Below, in pieces: positions 32,906-45,044 of a stretch of DNA of 64,000 nucleotides. Under the pieces are notes generated by a model. The model was not told the origin of the DNA, did not search any database, and saw only the letters and a list, made by a program, of their open reading frames with translations. Each line of letters begins with the position of its first letter. The first letter of the stretch is position 1. The position numbers and the translations under genes are program-made. Source of the DNA: Capitella teleta (lineage: Eukaryota > Annelida > Polychaeta > Capitellidae); the NCBI GenBank assembly GCA_000328365.1, contig KB291799.1:521372-585371 (forward strand). Reading direction: 5' to 3'.

Positions 32906-32958
32906 GACTCCCGACTCCCGACTCCCGACTTACTCTAAAGTAGAGTAAGTCGGGAGTC
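32906..32958. repeat. Perfect 18-bp hairpin with (GACTCCC)3
   Basis: Three GACTCCC units at 32906-32926 run into an inverted repeat. The left arm is 32920-32937, the loop AAG is 32938-32940, and the right arm 32941-32958 is an exact complement. Confidence 0.9.
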
Positions 32959-33523
32959 AGGTACATTTTCGGATGAGAGTGATGTTCGCCAAAGCCGACC
33001 AACCATAACGTCTTTCACAGCGTTATGATTAACACATAAGCCACGTGATTATGGTATTCTGTCGTGATATTGTATAGAATTGGCCCCTTTATCTGATTTC
33101 AGGGGCTATATGGATACAAGGATTCGTTGTCGTTCAGACGAATTTGCATAATCAAATATACATGTACATGGATGAACCAGTCAGAGACAATTTGCATGAA
33201 ATAGCTGTTCAGAGATCATTTTTAACAGCAACGAAAAATATCATTGTTTGGTAGAGCGCAAGTGTATCGTCGATCTTGGGACAAAAATATCTGAATTTAT
33301 GGAAGCATTAATGGTAAAGAGAAAACAACAACGACAGACAGACATACATCGCCATACAGACCTAGGCCCTACTCCTAAAACCTTTGAATTTGGTATAAAA
33401 TCATTTATGGCAGGGGAAAAATGTGAGCCAGACAAAAAAAGCAGGTTCCTTTTAAAGTTTTTTATTGCCTCATTTTGGTATTTTTTTCAGCTCAACCTGT
33501 TTAGGTAGCCGCCGTTGAATCAG

Positions 33524-33890
33524 GACAAAGATTATGCAGCTTCGCTAAGATTGAACACTCCCTATTCACGCAATGGTTAGCACGGCGAAGCAGCGCCCCA
33601 AGCGGCGACGAAGGTTTCGCAAACTGACAACTCATACAAAATATCACAAACCGTTCTTCACCTTTGGAAATGAAAAGAAGGACAATCCCGGACAGTCTCT
33701 CCGATTATTTGTACAGTTCATTGCTCCGCAAAAGTGTCCTGTCGTCGGTCGTTTCGCCATGACAATACATTGAAAGCAGACGATCAGTTAAATCTCACCT
33801 TCGTCGCCGTCGGGGGGCGCTGCCGTCGAGTTATAACACAAAATCGCTGAGTGTCCAATCTTAGCGAAGCTACAGAATCTTTGATCAGGG
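33524..33890. mobile_element. Fold-back/MITE-like element with ~90-bp inverted arms
   Basis: The segment 33524-33612 (AAAGATTATGCAGCTTCGCT, then AAGATTGAACACTC, then CAGCGCCCC and GGCGACGAAGGT) reappears inverted at 33793-33890 with scattered differences and one diverged block in the middle. The spacer is about 180 bp with no transposase. Overlapping short frames on both strands are incidental. Non-autonomous fold-back DNA elements have this form. Target duplications were not identified. Confidence 0.65.
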
Positions 33891-33979
33891 TCACCTCTAG
33901 CATGCAATAGTGGATCATGAATACCCAATAACGGATCACCAATACATGCATGACTGGTATCATCAAGATAAAAACTCAA

Positions 33980-36900
33980 AAAATTCGCTCAAAAGTATCA
34001 ATTATTAAAAAAAAAACCACTGCCTTGTACGATTTCAATGAACTGTGCTTTTCCAAGAAAGAGTTACAAAACAGGATGGAATGTAAAAACGACACAAAGA
34101 TAAAGGAAATAAACACCTGGTATCAATAGTCTAACATTTCATGTTGCTATTCAAATCATTTCTATTCCAATTCCTTCGACAGTGATGCCGATTTATCTCA
34201 ATCCAAAGAGTGCATTTCGCTGGAATTAGCATGATAACTAAGGCATCCCTCTCGAAATTTTGTGACATAACATTTTGTGACATAAGGACTCATACATGGA
34301 TGATAGAGAGTGTATCCCAAAAAACAAATACAATCCTTATTTACCACTATTATTGTGTTCAAAATATTAAATGGGTATTACACTCAAGGAATGATCCAAT
34401 ATAGCACATAATTTCCGGCTCTTTTTCGAATCCCAGAGGAAAAACTAATTCTGAAACATCGATTTCGAATCTGTGACCTCACATCTTCACCCATATCGTT
34501 AAATTGTCCATAGATAGCGGCTTGCAACCTACATCAAATTATAGCCCACAAGTGAATATCAAGTATATTGAATACATAGTTAGTCATACCGGAACAAAAT
34601 TCAAATTACTTACCCTACCCCGTAATTGCTGACATTGGCTAAATAATTGTAAGGGTAATATTTCGAAAGATAAAGCAAATAGGAGCATTAAAAAAATGCA
34701 CCGTATAGTACATAATGTCATATAATATCATAATAAATCGTCATAAATCTTATTTTGTCTCCAATAATAATAACATAATTGCAATTTCTAACCTCAATTA
34801 ATCCAGTTCATTTAGGGTTCGACTCGGACAGGTTTGCAACATAATAAATATTTTTGATATTCGTTTTTCAAACCAATTTAAACAGCTAAACATGATATCC
34901 AAAATCCGCTAGAATCCGCGTCGCAAAAAAGTACCTGAAACTGCTAATTAAATTTCGTTTTTTGTTTGTTTTTGTTTTGTTGTTTTGTTTTGTTGTTTTG
35001 TTGTTTTTGTTTTTTGGGGGGGCAAATTCAAAAGCATATTATTCTTTAAAAAAATTCTTATGCATAATCTATATTTCGGCCTTAAACAGTGTAGGTAAAA
35101 CAATATGTTTTATCAGATTAATAATAACTCGTTCTATGCACAATTTCTTACCATTTCCCTAATTATCCATTTTCGCTGCTTTGTGTATTTTTCTAATAAT
35201 CATTTCCGGATTTACCGAGAAAACTGCGGCATGATTTGACTAAATAGTTTATATCATCAGACTATTTAACTTATTATCAGAGTATCTGTACTTGGACTCA
35301 ACTTGAAGGATAAATCTTACATAATAATATCCCCTAATTAGATACATTTCGTATATGGATGCGCTAAAAGATTGTCGACAGATGATGCAACAGAAGGCAG
35401 ATCCAACACATACAGCGACATAATTTGATATTGTTGTATTCCCAAACAATATAATAGGTCATAAGAACAATACAAATACTAATATAATTTCTGGGTGATG
35501 ATGCATGGCTTGGGTATAGCTGCTTAGTAATTGAGAGTCTCCGGTTTTAGTCTATAGTAGGCCTATATCGTAAGTAAGGTACCTTACTAGCCGCCAAAAC
35601 CATGCCCTACTATTAAAGGGAGGGCAGTGCTGGAAATCTTTATCATTCTTTTTCTTTTTTTCGGTAAAAAATACCGAATTCATCATGTAAGAGTTCTAGA
35701 AATGCCAAGATGCCCCACACCCTTACTTAACTCCTTTGGTGACAGGTATACTGGCTGACCATCTACAATTATTGTTGCCTGACTTGCCTCCCAAAAGAAC
35801 TCTTCTTGCAGAAATGCTAAGATAACATGGTCAGAGGGTGACCAGAAGTAGCATATTTTACTAAAAGTATCATTTATATAACTGAACATCAATCCCGACC
35901 AGTTGGCACGGTTATCACTGGGTCGCTCCAAAAGTAAATCCCGCGTTGCTCGAAGCCATGACAAAGACTGTGCCCATATCAATTAACCAAATGAAGTCAC
36001 AAAGTGATATTTCAGAAAGGGGTGATAACTTTCGGGAGTGTAGATCGTGTAATTCGTATTGACTATATAATTATGCATATAAGTTATATACATCGAATTT
36101 AACAGGCTTAAGACCTGGCTTTCTTCTCGCGTTCGATTTCAGACTATGGTGACGCGACAAAAGTAGTCCTATTAATAACAACGGGATCCGTCGAGTGCGC
36201 AGGTCTTTTAGCAGTTCTCATTTTAAAGAATCGCACTCAGTATCGTTTCAAGCTATACTGCCTGAGTAGGTAATTTGTATTTTAATTTGCCGTGAATATC
36301 CTTCACAGTTGACAAAATTGTGATAAAAAATGGTCTCTCGTCACTCACAGAAGCCCAAAAGAATCGATCTAAAAAGGTTCCAAAATGAACAGAGTTCCTC
36401 TTTTAGGATCTCTAGTGCGCGCGAAATAGTAAGTCGTTTGCATTAGTTACTAACTCGTGGGAACGAGATTATAGCAATAAATTCTCTACGTGTCTTATTC
36501 CGCCCATCGTAATCTTTACAATATTATGATGTTGAAATAACAATACCTGCCTTCAATATCAGTATATATTCTTTTCAGCGACATCTTGACAATTACTTTT
36601 CACTAAGACTGGAAATAAAACTATGATCCAATTAACTATAAGTATTTCCACACTTCCAATTGTATTTGAAGAAGAAGCCCCGGGCAAAGATAAAATAAAT
36701 CGACCCTAATCAGGCATTAGGCAAACAAAGTTTTATTACTTTAAAGGTGACATTTTGTCAAAAGAGGATTGTCATATTAATTAATACAAATTCGGCGCAC
36801 TGCGTGTGATTACGACATGTCTGGTAAGCGGTTATAATGATGTAAATCAGTGACACTCTGAAAATGCGACCGACTCGCAAAGGGATCCAAGAAGCTCAAT

Positions 36901-37860
36901 TTTGAATTGCATGCGAAAATGGAATCGTTGATCAAATTGAAAACTGTAGCACAAGTAACAAAGCTTTGAATATTTACTGTGTATCGAAAATATACATTCG
37001 TGCGGTTGTCATACGCGTATAGCGCCAGAGTGAAGTGGAGCGTATATCAGCCGCATGGCTCAACCGATGAATGGAATCTTTGTGTCGCGCACATAACAAA
37101 GCCAATATCGCTCAGGGAGCTGTGAAAATTATACAATGTATGCGGAAAACGATAAGAAAAATAAGTCCATCATTAACTGAGCTTACGCTGAAGACGCAAA
37201 AAAAAAATCTTTTCACATTTTTGTCTCTAATTACACGAAGGAAAACAGTTTTTCCTACAGATTCTTCGTATACAACGCCTACTTGATAAATCACACTATT
37301 CTCCCACCAAGTCAATTACACACATAAAACCAGCAATGGCTTATTAGCTATACATATTGCCTCAATATGAGTCAGTCAATTTAAATAAACAATATGGCAT
37401 TCATAATTATCTGTCGCAACATTTCCCCACCCTCGGTCTCCCGATCGATTCGAACGAAAGCCAATTCGAGGCAGATGTTAGCGCTGCCTGGGGAATTCCA
37501 ATGTTTCGTATCAGTCGTGGATTAAACATTAAAATTACATTTCCATCTTCTGTGTTTATTGCTCTGACCGAACAGTATAGAAAGTCCGTCACGAATCTCA
37601 CAAAGTGGAGGGGTGGCTTGCCGATGAGGAGGGTGTCTTGCTTTACTTAAAGGATACACTTGGATGCACAGACCCCGTCATCGGAGAAAAATGTCCTCAC
37701 TGTGGCCTTTAGCGAGGAAAAATTCACGGATTTTGAAATGCACGCAGCCATTCAGTGGGGTAATCAAAGCGTGAACCAGGCAAGTTGCTTCACGAAAGTA
37801 AGGCAAAAGAAGTGATTATTTCGTGAACTGTATATCCTACTCATACACTTAAGAAAACTG
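33980..37860. other. Intergenic, no supported gene
   Basis: AT-rich DNA with a (TTTTG)n run near 34955-35010. Frames of 97-99 codons at 35683-35982 (-) and 37357-37650 (+) show no recognisable domain, and the first lacks an ATG start, so they are not called as genes. Confidence 0.5.
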
Positions 37861-37912
37861 CGTTCTCTTTTATGGCGGATGTCTGAAGTGAACAGTGAGT
37901 CATTTAGCAGTC

Positions 37913-40526
37913 ATGGTCAGGCATACGACGTTGTGGTTGATGCTGACCATATGTTCTGGAATTGGAGTTTTTGCAGGTATGTTTACAATGTAGTTGTTGA
38001 CATTCGGTCAGCCGAGAAATTTGAACATCTGTTTCCAATCAGAGCGAATCGATTTCCTTTCTAGGATTATTTCATGGCCACAGCACCTGCTGCACGTTAG
38101 CGCGCGCGTTTTGTTATATAGTCACGCTACTTTGCAATATTCAATGTTTTTAAGTAAACCGTATTCTGAATCAGCGGAGGGGGAGTAAATTTTGTAACAA
38201 ATAACAACTTTGCCCAAGAAATTTGTTTGTCAATATATTGGTTGTAGTTCACTCTGATGAATTAACAGCAAAATCAGCATTTAATTTTCAATACGATTGC
38301 TGCCATATTTTTAATAACTATAATAATTATACTTGTAGTATATATGTAGGAGTAAAGAACCCTTGGTAAAAATAGAAGGGAACCTAGATCCTGGCTTTTT
38401 GGGCTACTGTTTTGGCGTCACCCGAACGGTTGGATAGAGCTGTGAACCTTATACTCGTGTTAATTGAACCTGCCGATTAAAATTCACAATATTCGTTCAG
38501 GAGAAGTGAAGTCTGCCACTCGATGCATCAGCCCATCAGACACACAAGAAGTCTACACTTCTTGCGAGATCGGCTCTGAGATGGTTTACATCCGCCGCGT
38601 GTTCATCGGGAAGAACCTCGCGATTGAAGATTCGTCATTTTGCAGTGTTCCACATTTCAACGAAAGCACTGACTGCATTTCACATGAAACCTACTTCACC
38701 ATGAGCAGTGGATCATCATGTAATACATTCGGAAAATGCACCATCAGAATTCGGTGGCAAGCGCCAGTCTGTCCAGATGAATATCAGGGGGATACGTATG
38801 TCTACGCTGAGTATGAGTGTTTGCCAAGTAAGGATTTATTGTCACTTTCCGTGCAATCTATTTATAAATTTCTTCCACAGAACTCAACAGTAAAGGGGAT
38901 ACGATTTCATACCTGTATCCACACAGTACAAATGCATATAATGACTTATTTGAACTGGGATTGGTACTCAGTGAGTCCTACGCTTCTTGGACAGCGTTGA
39001 CACCATATAGACTGTCCATATCGGTCGAGGACGATGTTTCTGTGACTGTCCACATTTTGGACATCCGAGGTCGTTACATCAATGACAATGGAGATTGTCC
39101 CTTCAAGCTCTATTTGAATGATGGTACCCTGGAGAATTATTACGAAACATGTGCCACTTTCGAATGGCAAAAGCACTCTGTGACCTTTCCTCCCGGTTCC
39201 AAACGAGTGGACATAGTATTCGACACCGAAGCACTTCCACTGCACGCCGAGTGCAAACTTTTGCTTCTTGTTGAAGGTAAGATATCGATTTGAATGCGCG
39301 CTCAGATCATGACTGGTGAATTTTAAACAGTGCTTGACAGCAATGGCAATCCTGCCAAATTTGCTTCTCGTAGCGGAGAAATTATGTCCTTGTTGCCTGT
39401 GCCGACAACCACCACACTACCAACAACAATTCCATCAACCACTTCATCAACAACTCCATCAACAACTCCCTCAACTACTCCATCAACAACTCCCTCAACT
39501 TCTCCATCAACAACTCCCTCAACTTCTCCATCAACAACTCCCTCAACTTCTCCATCAACAACTCCCTCAACTACTCAATCAACGATACCTTCCACCACAC
39601 CATCGTCGACACCATCGACAACTCCTACGACAACACCAACCACGACGCCATTCACTACGCCATCTACCACAGTGTCTACAACACCTTCGACAACTCCGTC
39701 AACTACACCCACCACGACATCATCAAAGACCCCAACTACTACTAAATCTGCTGTCACATCCTCGATGGCATCTGCAACAAGCGAATCCACTGTTATATCT
39801 CGTTTCTACAGATGAACCTGCGGGAATTAAGTTAGGTAGGAACATGTTGAACTTTTCCCACAGTGTCAATAACTTATTACCTTTTTGAAACCTTTCTTCC
39901 AGCACCAATCGTGGCTGGATCAGCCGTGGCTACTGTCGCAGTATTAGTCATCATACTCGTCACCATATTGATGTGCAGGAAGAAGTAAGTTCCTTTGCTG
40001 TTTCCACCCAAACACTCACATCGTAGATTACAGGCCACAAAGGAAGCAGCCAAGAGCTTCCACCATCCACAGCATGGCGAATAACAACAAAAAGCAACGG
40101 AAGAACATACACTACGTCGACAGCGCTGCTTCCACCCTATCCACGCCCAATCCTTACTCGTTCGACAACCCCAATGGGCCCATGAGCATGCCCGTGAGTC
40201 TTAAACGAACAGACAACGAGGAGCTGTATGAAGAGATCGCCGACGTGAACAGCGTAGCGGGTAGCTCCACGTTGCCCCCTCAACTCAACCCGATCGCCCA
40301 ACGCCACAGACCTCAAGTCGTCAGGAATTACGAGACGGAGGTGAAGCAGAAAACACGAATTGCTCACCAATCTTCTCCTCGTCACGAAAGACGAAAGGCG
40401 AAAAGCAAAGCGAATCAGAATCTCGGATTCGATGCCCCGACTGAGGATGCGCACGTGTTGTATGGAACAAGCGATTATAACCCCATGAGGTTTGGCTACC
40501 AAGGGAGAAGTCCTCATCAACGTTGA
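37913..40526 (+). CDS. Receptor A: SUEL-lectin-like, mucin stalk, TM, YEEI tail
   Basis: Exons 37913-37976, 38501-38827, 38881-39276, from 39331 (3' border uncertain, about 39750-39830), 39903-39984 and 40034-40526. A signal peptide (MVRHTTLWLMLTICSGIGVF) leads. A Cys-rich SUEL/galactose-lectin-like domain follows, with end motif FGKCTIRIRW...YVYAEYECLP. A second beta-type domain has HILDIRGRYI, LYLNDG and KRVDIVFD. Next comes a Thr/Ser/Pro-rich stalk built of TSPSTTPS octapeptides (mucin-like, O-glycosylated by analogy). The TM is IVAGSAVATVAVLVIILVTI, and MCRKK stops transfer. The tail holds NEELYEEIADV, a textbook Src-family SH2 ligand (YEEI) if phosphorylated, and LGFDAP near the end. Intron 1 contains a worn SINE tail. 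The small exon or junction before the TM is not settled. Poly(A) signal at 40994. Confidence 0.8.
38349..38450 (+). repeat. Degraded SINE fragment in intron 1 of receptor A
   Basis: GGAGTAAAGAACCCTTGG through CACCCGAACGGTTGGATAGAGC follows the order of the intact SINE at 3397-3728 with many changes. It is an old insertion. Confidence 0.7.
39400..39780 (+). repeat. In-frame minisatellite encoding the mucin-like stalk
   Basis: Tandem 24-bp units (ACTTCTCCATCAACAACTCC plus CTCA) encode TSPSTTPS. Variant 12-bp units (ACTCCATCAACA-like) extend the array. The unit length is a multiple of three, so other frames are also open through it. Confidence 0.85.
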
Positions 40527-40810
40527 AACGCATGTGCTTCAAATGGACAATGCTATATGCAATAACTCTGCAGAAGGACAAATTGTGTAATACATGTACT
40601 ACAGGGTGGCCTGTTTACGCTTGGCTGGATTTCGCTGGGATGGTAAAGCAGTTTTAGTGGTGATTTATGAAATTTGTTTGTGCACAATGGCCACTTCCTC
40701 GTGTCTTTTAACTATTTTTGCACACGCACTGGTAATAACTCATTTTGTGACTTATTCTGGGTTACAACTTCCCCGTAAAACTAACTATCAGAAGCTCAAA
40801 ATGAGATTTC

Positions 40811-40813
<3 letters not shown>

Positions 40814-40848
<35 letters not shown>
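40814..40848. repeat. Poly(A) tract
   Basis: About 34 A residues in the presumed 3' UTR region of receptor A. Confidence 0.9.
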
Positions 40849-40849
<1 letters not shown>

Positions 40850-40993
40850 CAAACGCATCAGATTCACAACAGAAAACACACCGGTTGTGAGTCTTCAATA
40901 TTAAATGTATAATACGTACATATATAGACGCATCTACTTGTGCCGCCCTTTTTCTTTTCATTCGGCCTAATCTTAGTTTTCCCGTCTCACCAA

Positions 40994-40999
40994 AATAAA
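40994..40999 (+). terminator. Candidate poly(A) signal for receptor A
   Basis: AATAAA about 470 bp past the stop of the receptor A gene. Confidence 0.4.
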
Positions 41000-41049
41000 G
41001 CCCTAGTTGTGTTATATACGTAGCAATAAATGAAAGGTGCTATAGGGTG

Positions 41050-42890
41050 GGGTTATTATAAGTGCATACACTACGTGACTAGTAATCATGAAAATTTTAA
41101 TGTGTGTGAAGAAGAAGAATTTGTGTCTCAGAAATTATGAATTAAATTTCTCTTTTTATCAGCCTTGGGTATGCTCCATAAATATATAGGTGAGTCGAGC
41201 TGGGGCGAGCAAAACATTAGAAAATTAATAAAACCCCGAACGGCCGTCGTGTTCGCAGCACGTTGGATTTGAGTTGAGTCATAAGCACAGCATTTTAACG
41301 TCCAATGATGAGATTTATTGGTGCCTCCCGTTACTGTTTGATATTGGTCCATATCAGCATGATATGTATTATTTTATCCCTCAGTTAATTCGTGTCCATA
41401 ATTATGTTGTCGACATATGTTTGATATTTTGTATTTATTTTTTGTATAACTAATATTTGTCAAGTGATTTTTTTTTTTTTCATATTTTGTGCGCCATTAT
41501 ATTGTTATTCCCTTCAATCAATTTATATGCTAGGATTAACAGATAATTGATAGGGCCTGATTAATTTATCTGTAGCGGTATCAGTTATAGTTAAAATGAA
41601 CAGCCAGATAACAGGCATATATAGGTTATATATAGGTTAATTATTTTGGTGGGGAATACTGGTGTAACTGGTTAATATGAGCTTCATCTTACCAAACATA
41701 ATAACCACGTCGCATATAATAATTATTCATTAAGTTTACAATTATTAGTAGGCCCACGATACTAATATTCATCATGCGTATGACACCGGTGTATTAGCGC
41801 CCCCAGTGGTCATTGCTGGACTATGTCCGCCGGGTGCTTGCAAAGTTGCGATATCATGAATTTTAATGCAGTTATTGTGTCATGTTTGTCAATAAAATGA
41901 ACATTCGTACACTAAGCTGTTGTTTCAAATTAAAGTCATTTGTGTCTCACAAAGATGTGAAACGCATTATCGCGATCATCTCTGCGGTAATTTCACAATT
42001 CTGTAATCTCTAGCGTGATTTCAAAATAATGATTTTCAGATTTTATGCAACAATCGGAGGATGACTTGTGGACTCCATGGAACAGAGTAACATTTTGAGA
42101 ATCAAAACGCAATCACACAAACATTACTAGTGCTGTACAAATGTATCTGTGGTATACGCATGCTATAAGTTATTACTATTAAATTGTAAATTTGAACATT
42201 ACACGTTTTACAATGGTTTGTGTGCGTGTATTCTCTCGTACCATAACTGTCCATAATACATCTGATGCGTTATGAATTGACGTGAGCTGATACCTCCTCA
42301 CCTACCGGTATGTAGTCTCAAATCATACAGAAGTCCATCACTGAATTGCTCATTTGAACATTGGTAGCGTTATGATTTTATAGAGCTCTTTAATAATGAA
42401 TTGATACCTTGAGTACATGAAGTTTGAGTTGAATGTTTGATTCAAGCAGACATAGCCAATGTCTATAGGCTAGCTATTAAATAAGATGACCGTACGAAGC
42501 AATGTCATTCCCTGATTCCCAAACTGGCAGCTGGCGTCACTAATACTCATGCGAGTTAGAAATACAACGATTTTAATGTAATCACGGACATCACCACGTT
42601 GACTCACTCTCACACGTTCTCGCCTTCGACACGTACCCGTAAAAGATACGGCCAATTCTACGGTCTGCTCAAACACAATGGTATTGATCACGCAAGCAGC
42701 TACGAGCTGAACAGCCGTCGCATGGCATCTAAACGTAGATTGGTAGCTATGGTATAATACTCTCAGACAAATGCAGACACGCATTATAAAAGAGTACCAT
42801 ATTTTGTCGTACAGCATAATATAGTATCAACGCTTGGAAAGTCATGAAAACATATTTATGCATACAGTACTTTAATACATAGGAGAAAAA
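41050..42890. other. Intergenic, nothing recognised
   Basis: AT-rich DNA. No coding or repeat structure that I can support. Confidence 0.5.
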
Positions 42891-42899
42891 TTTGAACAA

Positions 42900-43180
42900 A
42901 ATCAGGCGAGCTCGCAAAAAAACGATCCTACAAGGAACCGTTGAGGAGATGAAGGTCCAAGAATAAATGGATAGACAACATCAAGAAATGGACTGGGACG
43001 AGATGGCACGAGGCATAACAGCTGGCACATGACCGCAAGGGGTGGGGGCACCCGTGGGGCGCAGTTCAACACCGCGCCCCTACAATTCCATCGGGAGTTT
43101 AGGGACAGACAAGGGGCAAGGCCAGAGAAGAAGAAAAAAATTAATAAGAAGAATGTCTGTCGGAATAAATTATAAGAAAT
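42900..43180 (+). mobile_element. LINE 3'-end relic
   Basis: The plus strand reads NGWIDNIKKWTGTRWHEA and then LAHDRKGWGHPWGAVQHRAP. This is the C-terminal tail common to many LINE ORF2 proteins (W.D.I..Wtg......lA.DR..WR..v). Stops interrupt it and only the extreme 3' end is present. Confidence 0.6.
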
Positions 43181-44190
43181 AAAATCCTTCTCCATGCTTT
43201 GTGAAATGTATAACACGTTGATGTTTGAGCTCACAAAATTCGTGAATGCTTTGTGAATAAAATTGGTTCATATTTTTGCTTTAAAAATTCTTCCTCGAAT
43301 ATTAATAAGACGACTCAGATGAACAAGCTGGACATTTGTATTAATCATGAGCATTAACTACAGATGGGCGAATCTATCCCATCAAAACGTTAGTCCAAAA
43401 GTGAAAAGAATAATCAATAATCAAATGCACATGTTCGATCACACGTGGAGTTCTCTTCAATGACAACATGCAGCTTGTGAATAACATTAATAGTTGACTG
43501 AGCATTGCAGTGACTGCTTTCTCGTGACCTCTGATCATTATCAATGGTTTAGAAATTAATCAGACAGGAAATTGGCAGAAATGGAGGAAACAGCTTACCA
43601 TTCAGGTACTTGGATTGCTTGTTATTAAACTGATGGTGTGTTATTAACAGGTTATTCACCGGCGAATAAAAGAAATTCAGAGTACTGAATGAAAACTTTT
43701 TGAATACATTAATTAAAGTGATAAAAATGAGGGTTTTTTTAATATATATGTATATATATAACAGTAATATATATTATAAAACGGGGGGTAATTTTACTTT
43801 TCTTTTTAGCATGCATGTATAATTGCAAAACGTTCGAAAGGTTAAACATTATAACCATCGGAGCACGACATCATCAAGTATCACACTGGAAAACAAACTT
43901 TTGAATATATCAAATGATATATAGCTACATGCATAAACATATCTCTGAATTTGGTTATAATTGCGATCTTTGATTGATGCACGCATTCAACGCAGTTGGA
44001 ATTGCTAAAACAAGCGATGCTTTTCCTGCCAAGAACAAAAGTATACGTCTTATTGCACATGAGAAAAAATATTACGCTTTAAACATTTCACCAGTTACAT
44101 GCATTTATGGTTAGAGTTTGGGTTAGGTTACATAAAAATGATTTGGTGTTAAGGTGCTCCGAAGTATTATGTAAGTCGTAAAGATGAAAC
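43181..44190. other. Intergenic
   Basis: AT-rich DNA with (TA)n around 43740-43775. Nothing coding recognised. Confidence 0.5.
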
Positions 44191-44205
44191 TTGCTCCTTT
44201 ACATG

Positions 44206-44574
44206 TCTGCACAAATTGTTATGACCTCACCAAGGAACTACTTCTTTTTAGTTCTTTTCATATTCATGCATTCAGTCATCACCCATCCATTCGTTTATTC
44301 ACCATCAAAAGCATCAAAAGCATTGAAGTTCTATGCAAACACTTTCTTTGCGTGCTTCTTTTCCCATCGATACGAGAGCGTGGTAATGAGAAATGGCACA
44401 CCAGACGTGTACAATGGGGCACCCTCTGCCTATAGGGCAGCTCATGTGCATAACTACAAGCCTAACCATAGGCAAGCGAATTGTTGTGAGCATCACCAAG
44501 CGGAAATACGAGTAATCTCTGACATGCTGTCTTTCTTACGGATTGACCTCGATCGGCCTTTGATGATTACATAA
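44206..44574 (+). CDS. Possible small secreted protein ORF (weak)
   Basis: From an ATG at 44206 the frame runs for about 122 codons. From the internal Met, MTSPRNYFFLVLFIFMHSVI is signal-peptide-like, with a plausible cleavage near THP. The remainder is polar and basic with a CC pair. It sits on the same strand between receptors A and B. I recognise no family, and no introns or poly(A) signal support it. It may be chance. Confidence 0.25.
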   Translation, partial: SAQIVMTSPRNYFFLVLFIFMHSVITHPFVYSPSKASKALKFYANTFFACFFSHRYESVVMRNGTPDVYNGAPSAYRAAHVHNYKPNHRQANCCEHHQAEIRVISDMLSFLRIDLDRPLMIT

Positions 44575-45044
44575 TCATTACGCATATAAAACGGCTTCCT
44601 GGGTACGCATTTGCGAGAGTGTGTCAATTTTCTTACATATATCCTCCATGCACTGAGATTACGCAATAACCCACTGTCCAATTGCCAAGTAAGAGGCGAG
44701 TATGGTGACTGGTGGGAAAGTACGCATGACACATGCACTCGCGGACATTTGCCACAAGCATGCAACTTGCCGCTGTTTTTGGAAGCTTCTAAATGATAGG
44801 TTACTCAGTGAATTGTAATATTCACTCATCCTGCCTTAGGAGAAGCATAACGAAGACGATTCGCATCGGTGGAGAAAGTATCTTATATACGAACAGCCAT
44901 AAGAAAGTGAAGGCCGGGGGCGGGGTTAGGACAATGCTGCTTGAATGGGCCTCGACCTCACAGCACTTAAATCACTCAGCCTACAAGAGCAAGGACTCAG
45001 TGAGTCAGTTTCTGCATCGGGGACATCATTGATCTTGTTCTGTT

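Noticed and set aside
35683-35982. 99-codon minus frame (DLLLERPSDNRANWSG...)
   Set aside because: No ATG at its start and no recognisable domain; could be a transposon scrap but I cannot support it.
39316-39888. 190-codon His/Gln/Leu-rich plus frame and 71-codon Val-rich minus frame
   Set aside because: Shadows of the stalk minisatellite of receptor A, whose correct frame is fixed by splicing.
43382-43404. Second match (AACGTTAGTCCAAAA) to the receptor segment at 18207
   Set aside because: Only about 14-15 bp; expected by chance at this composition, unlike the 29-bp match at 17249.
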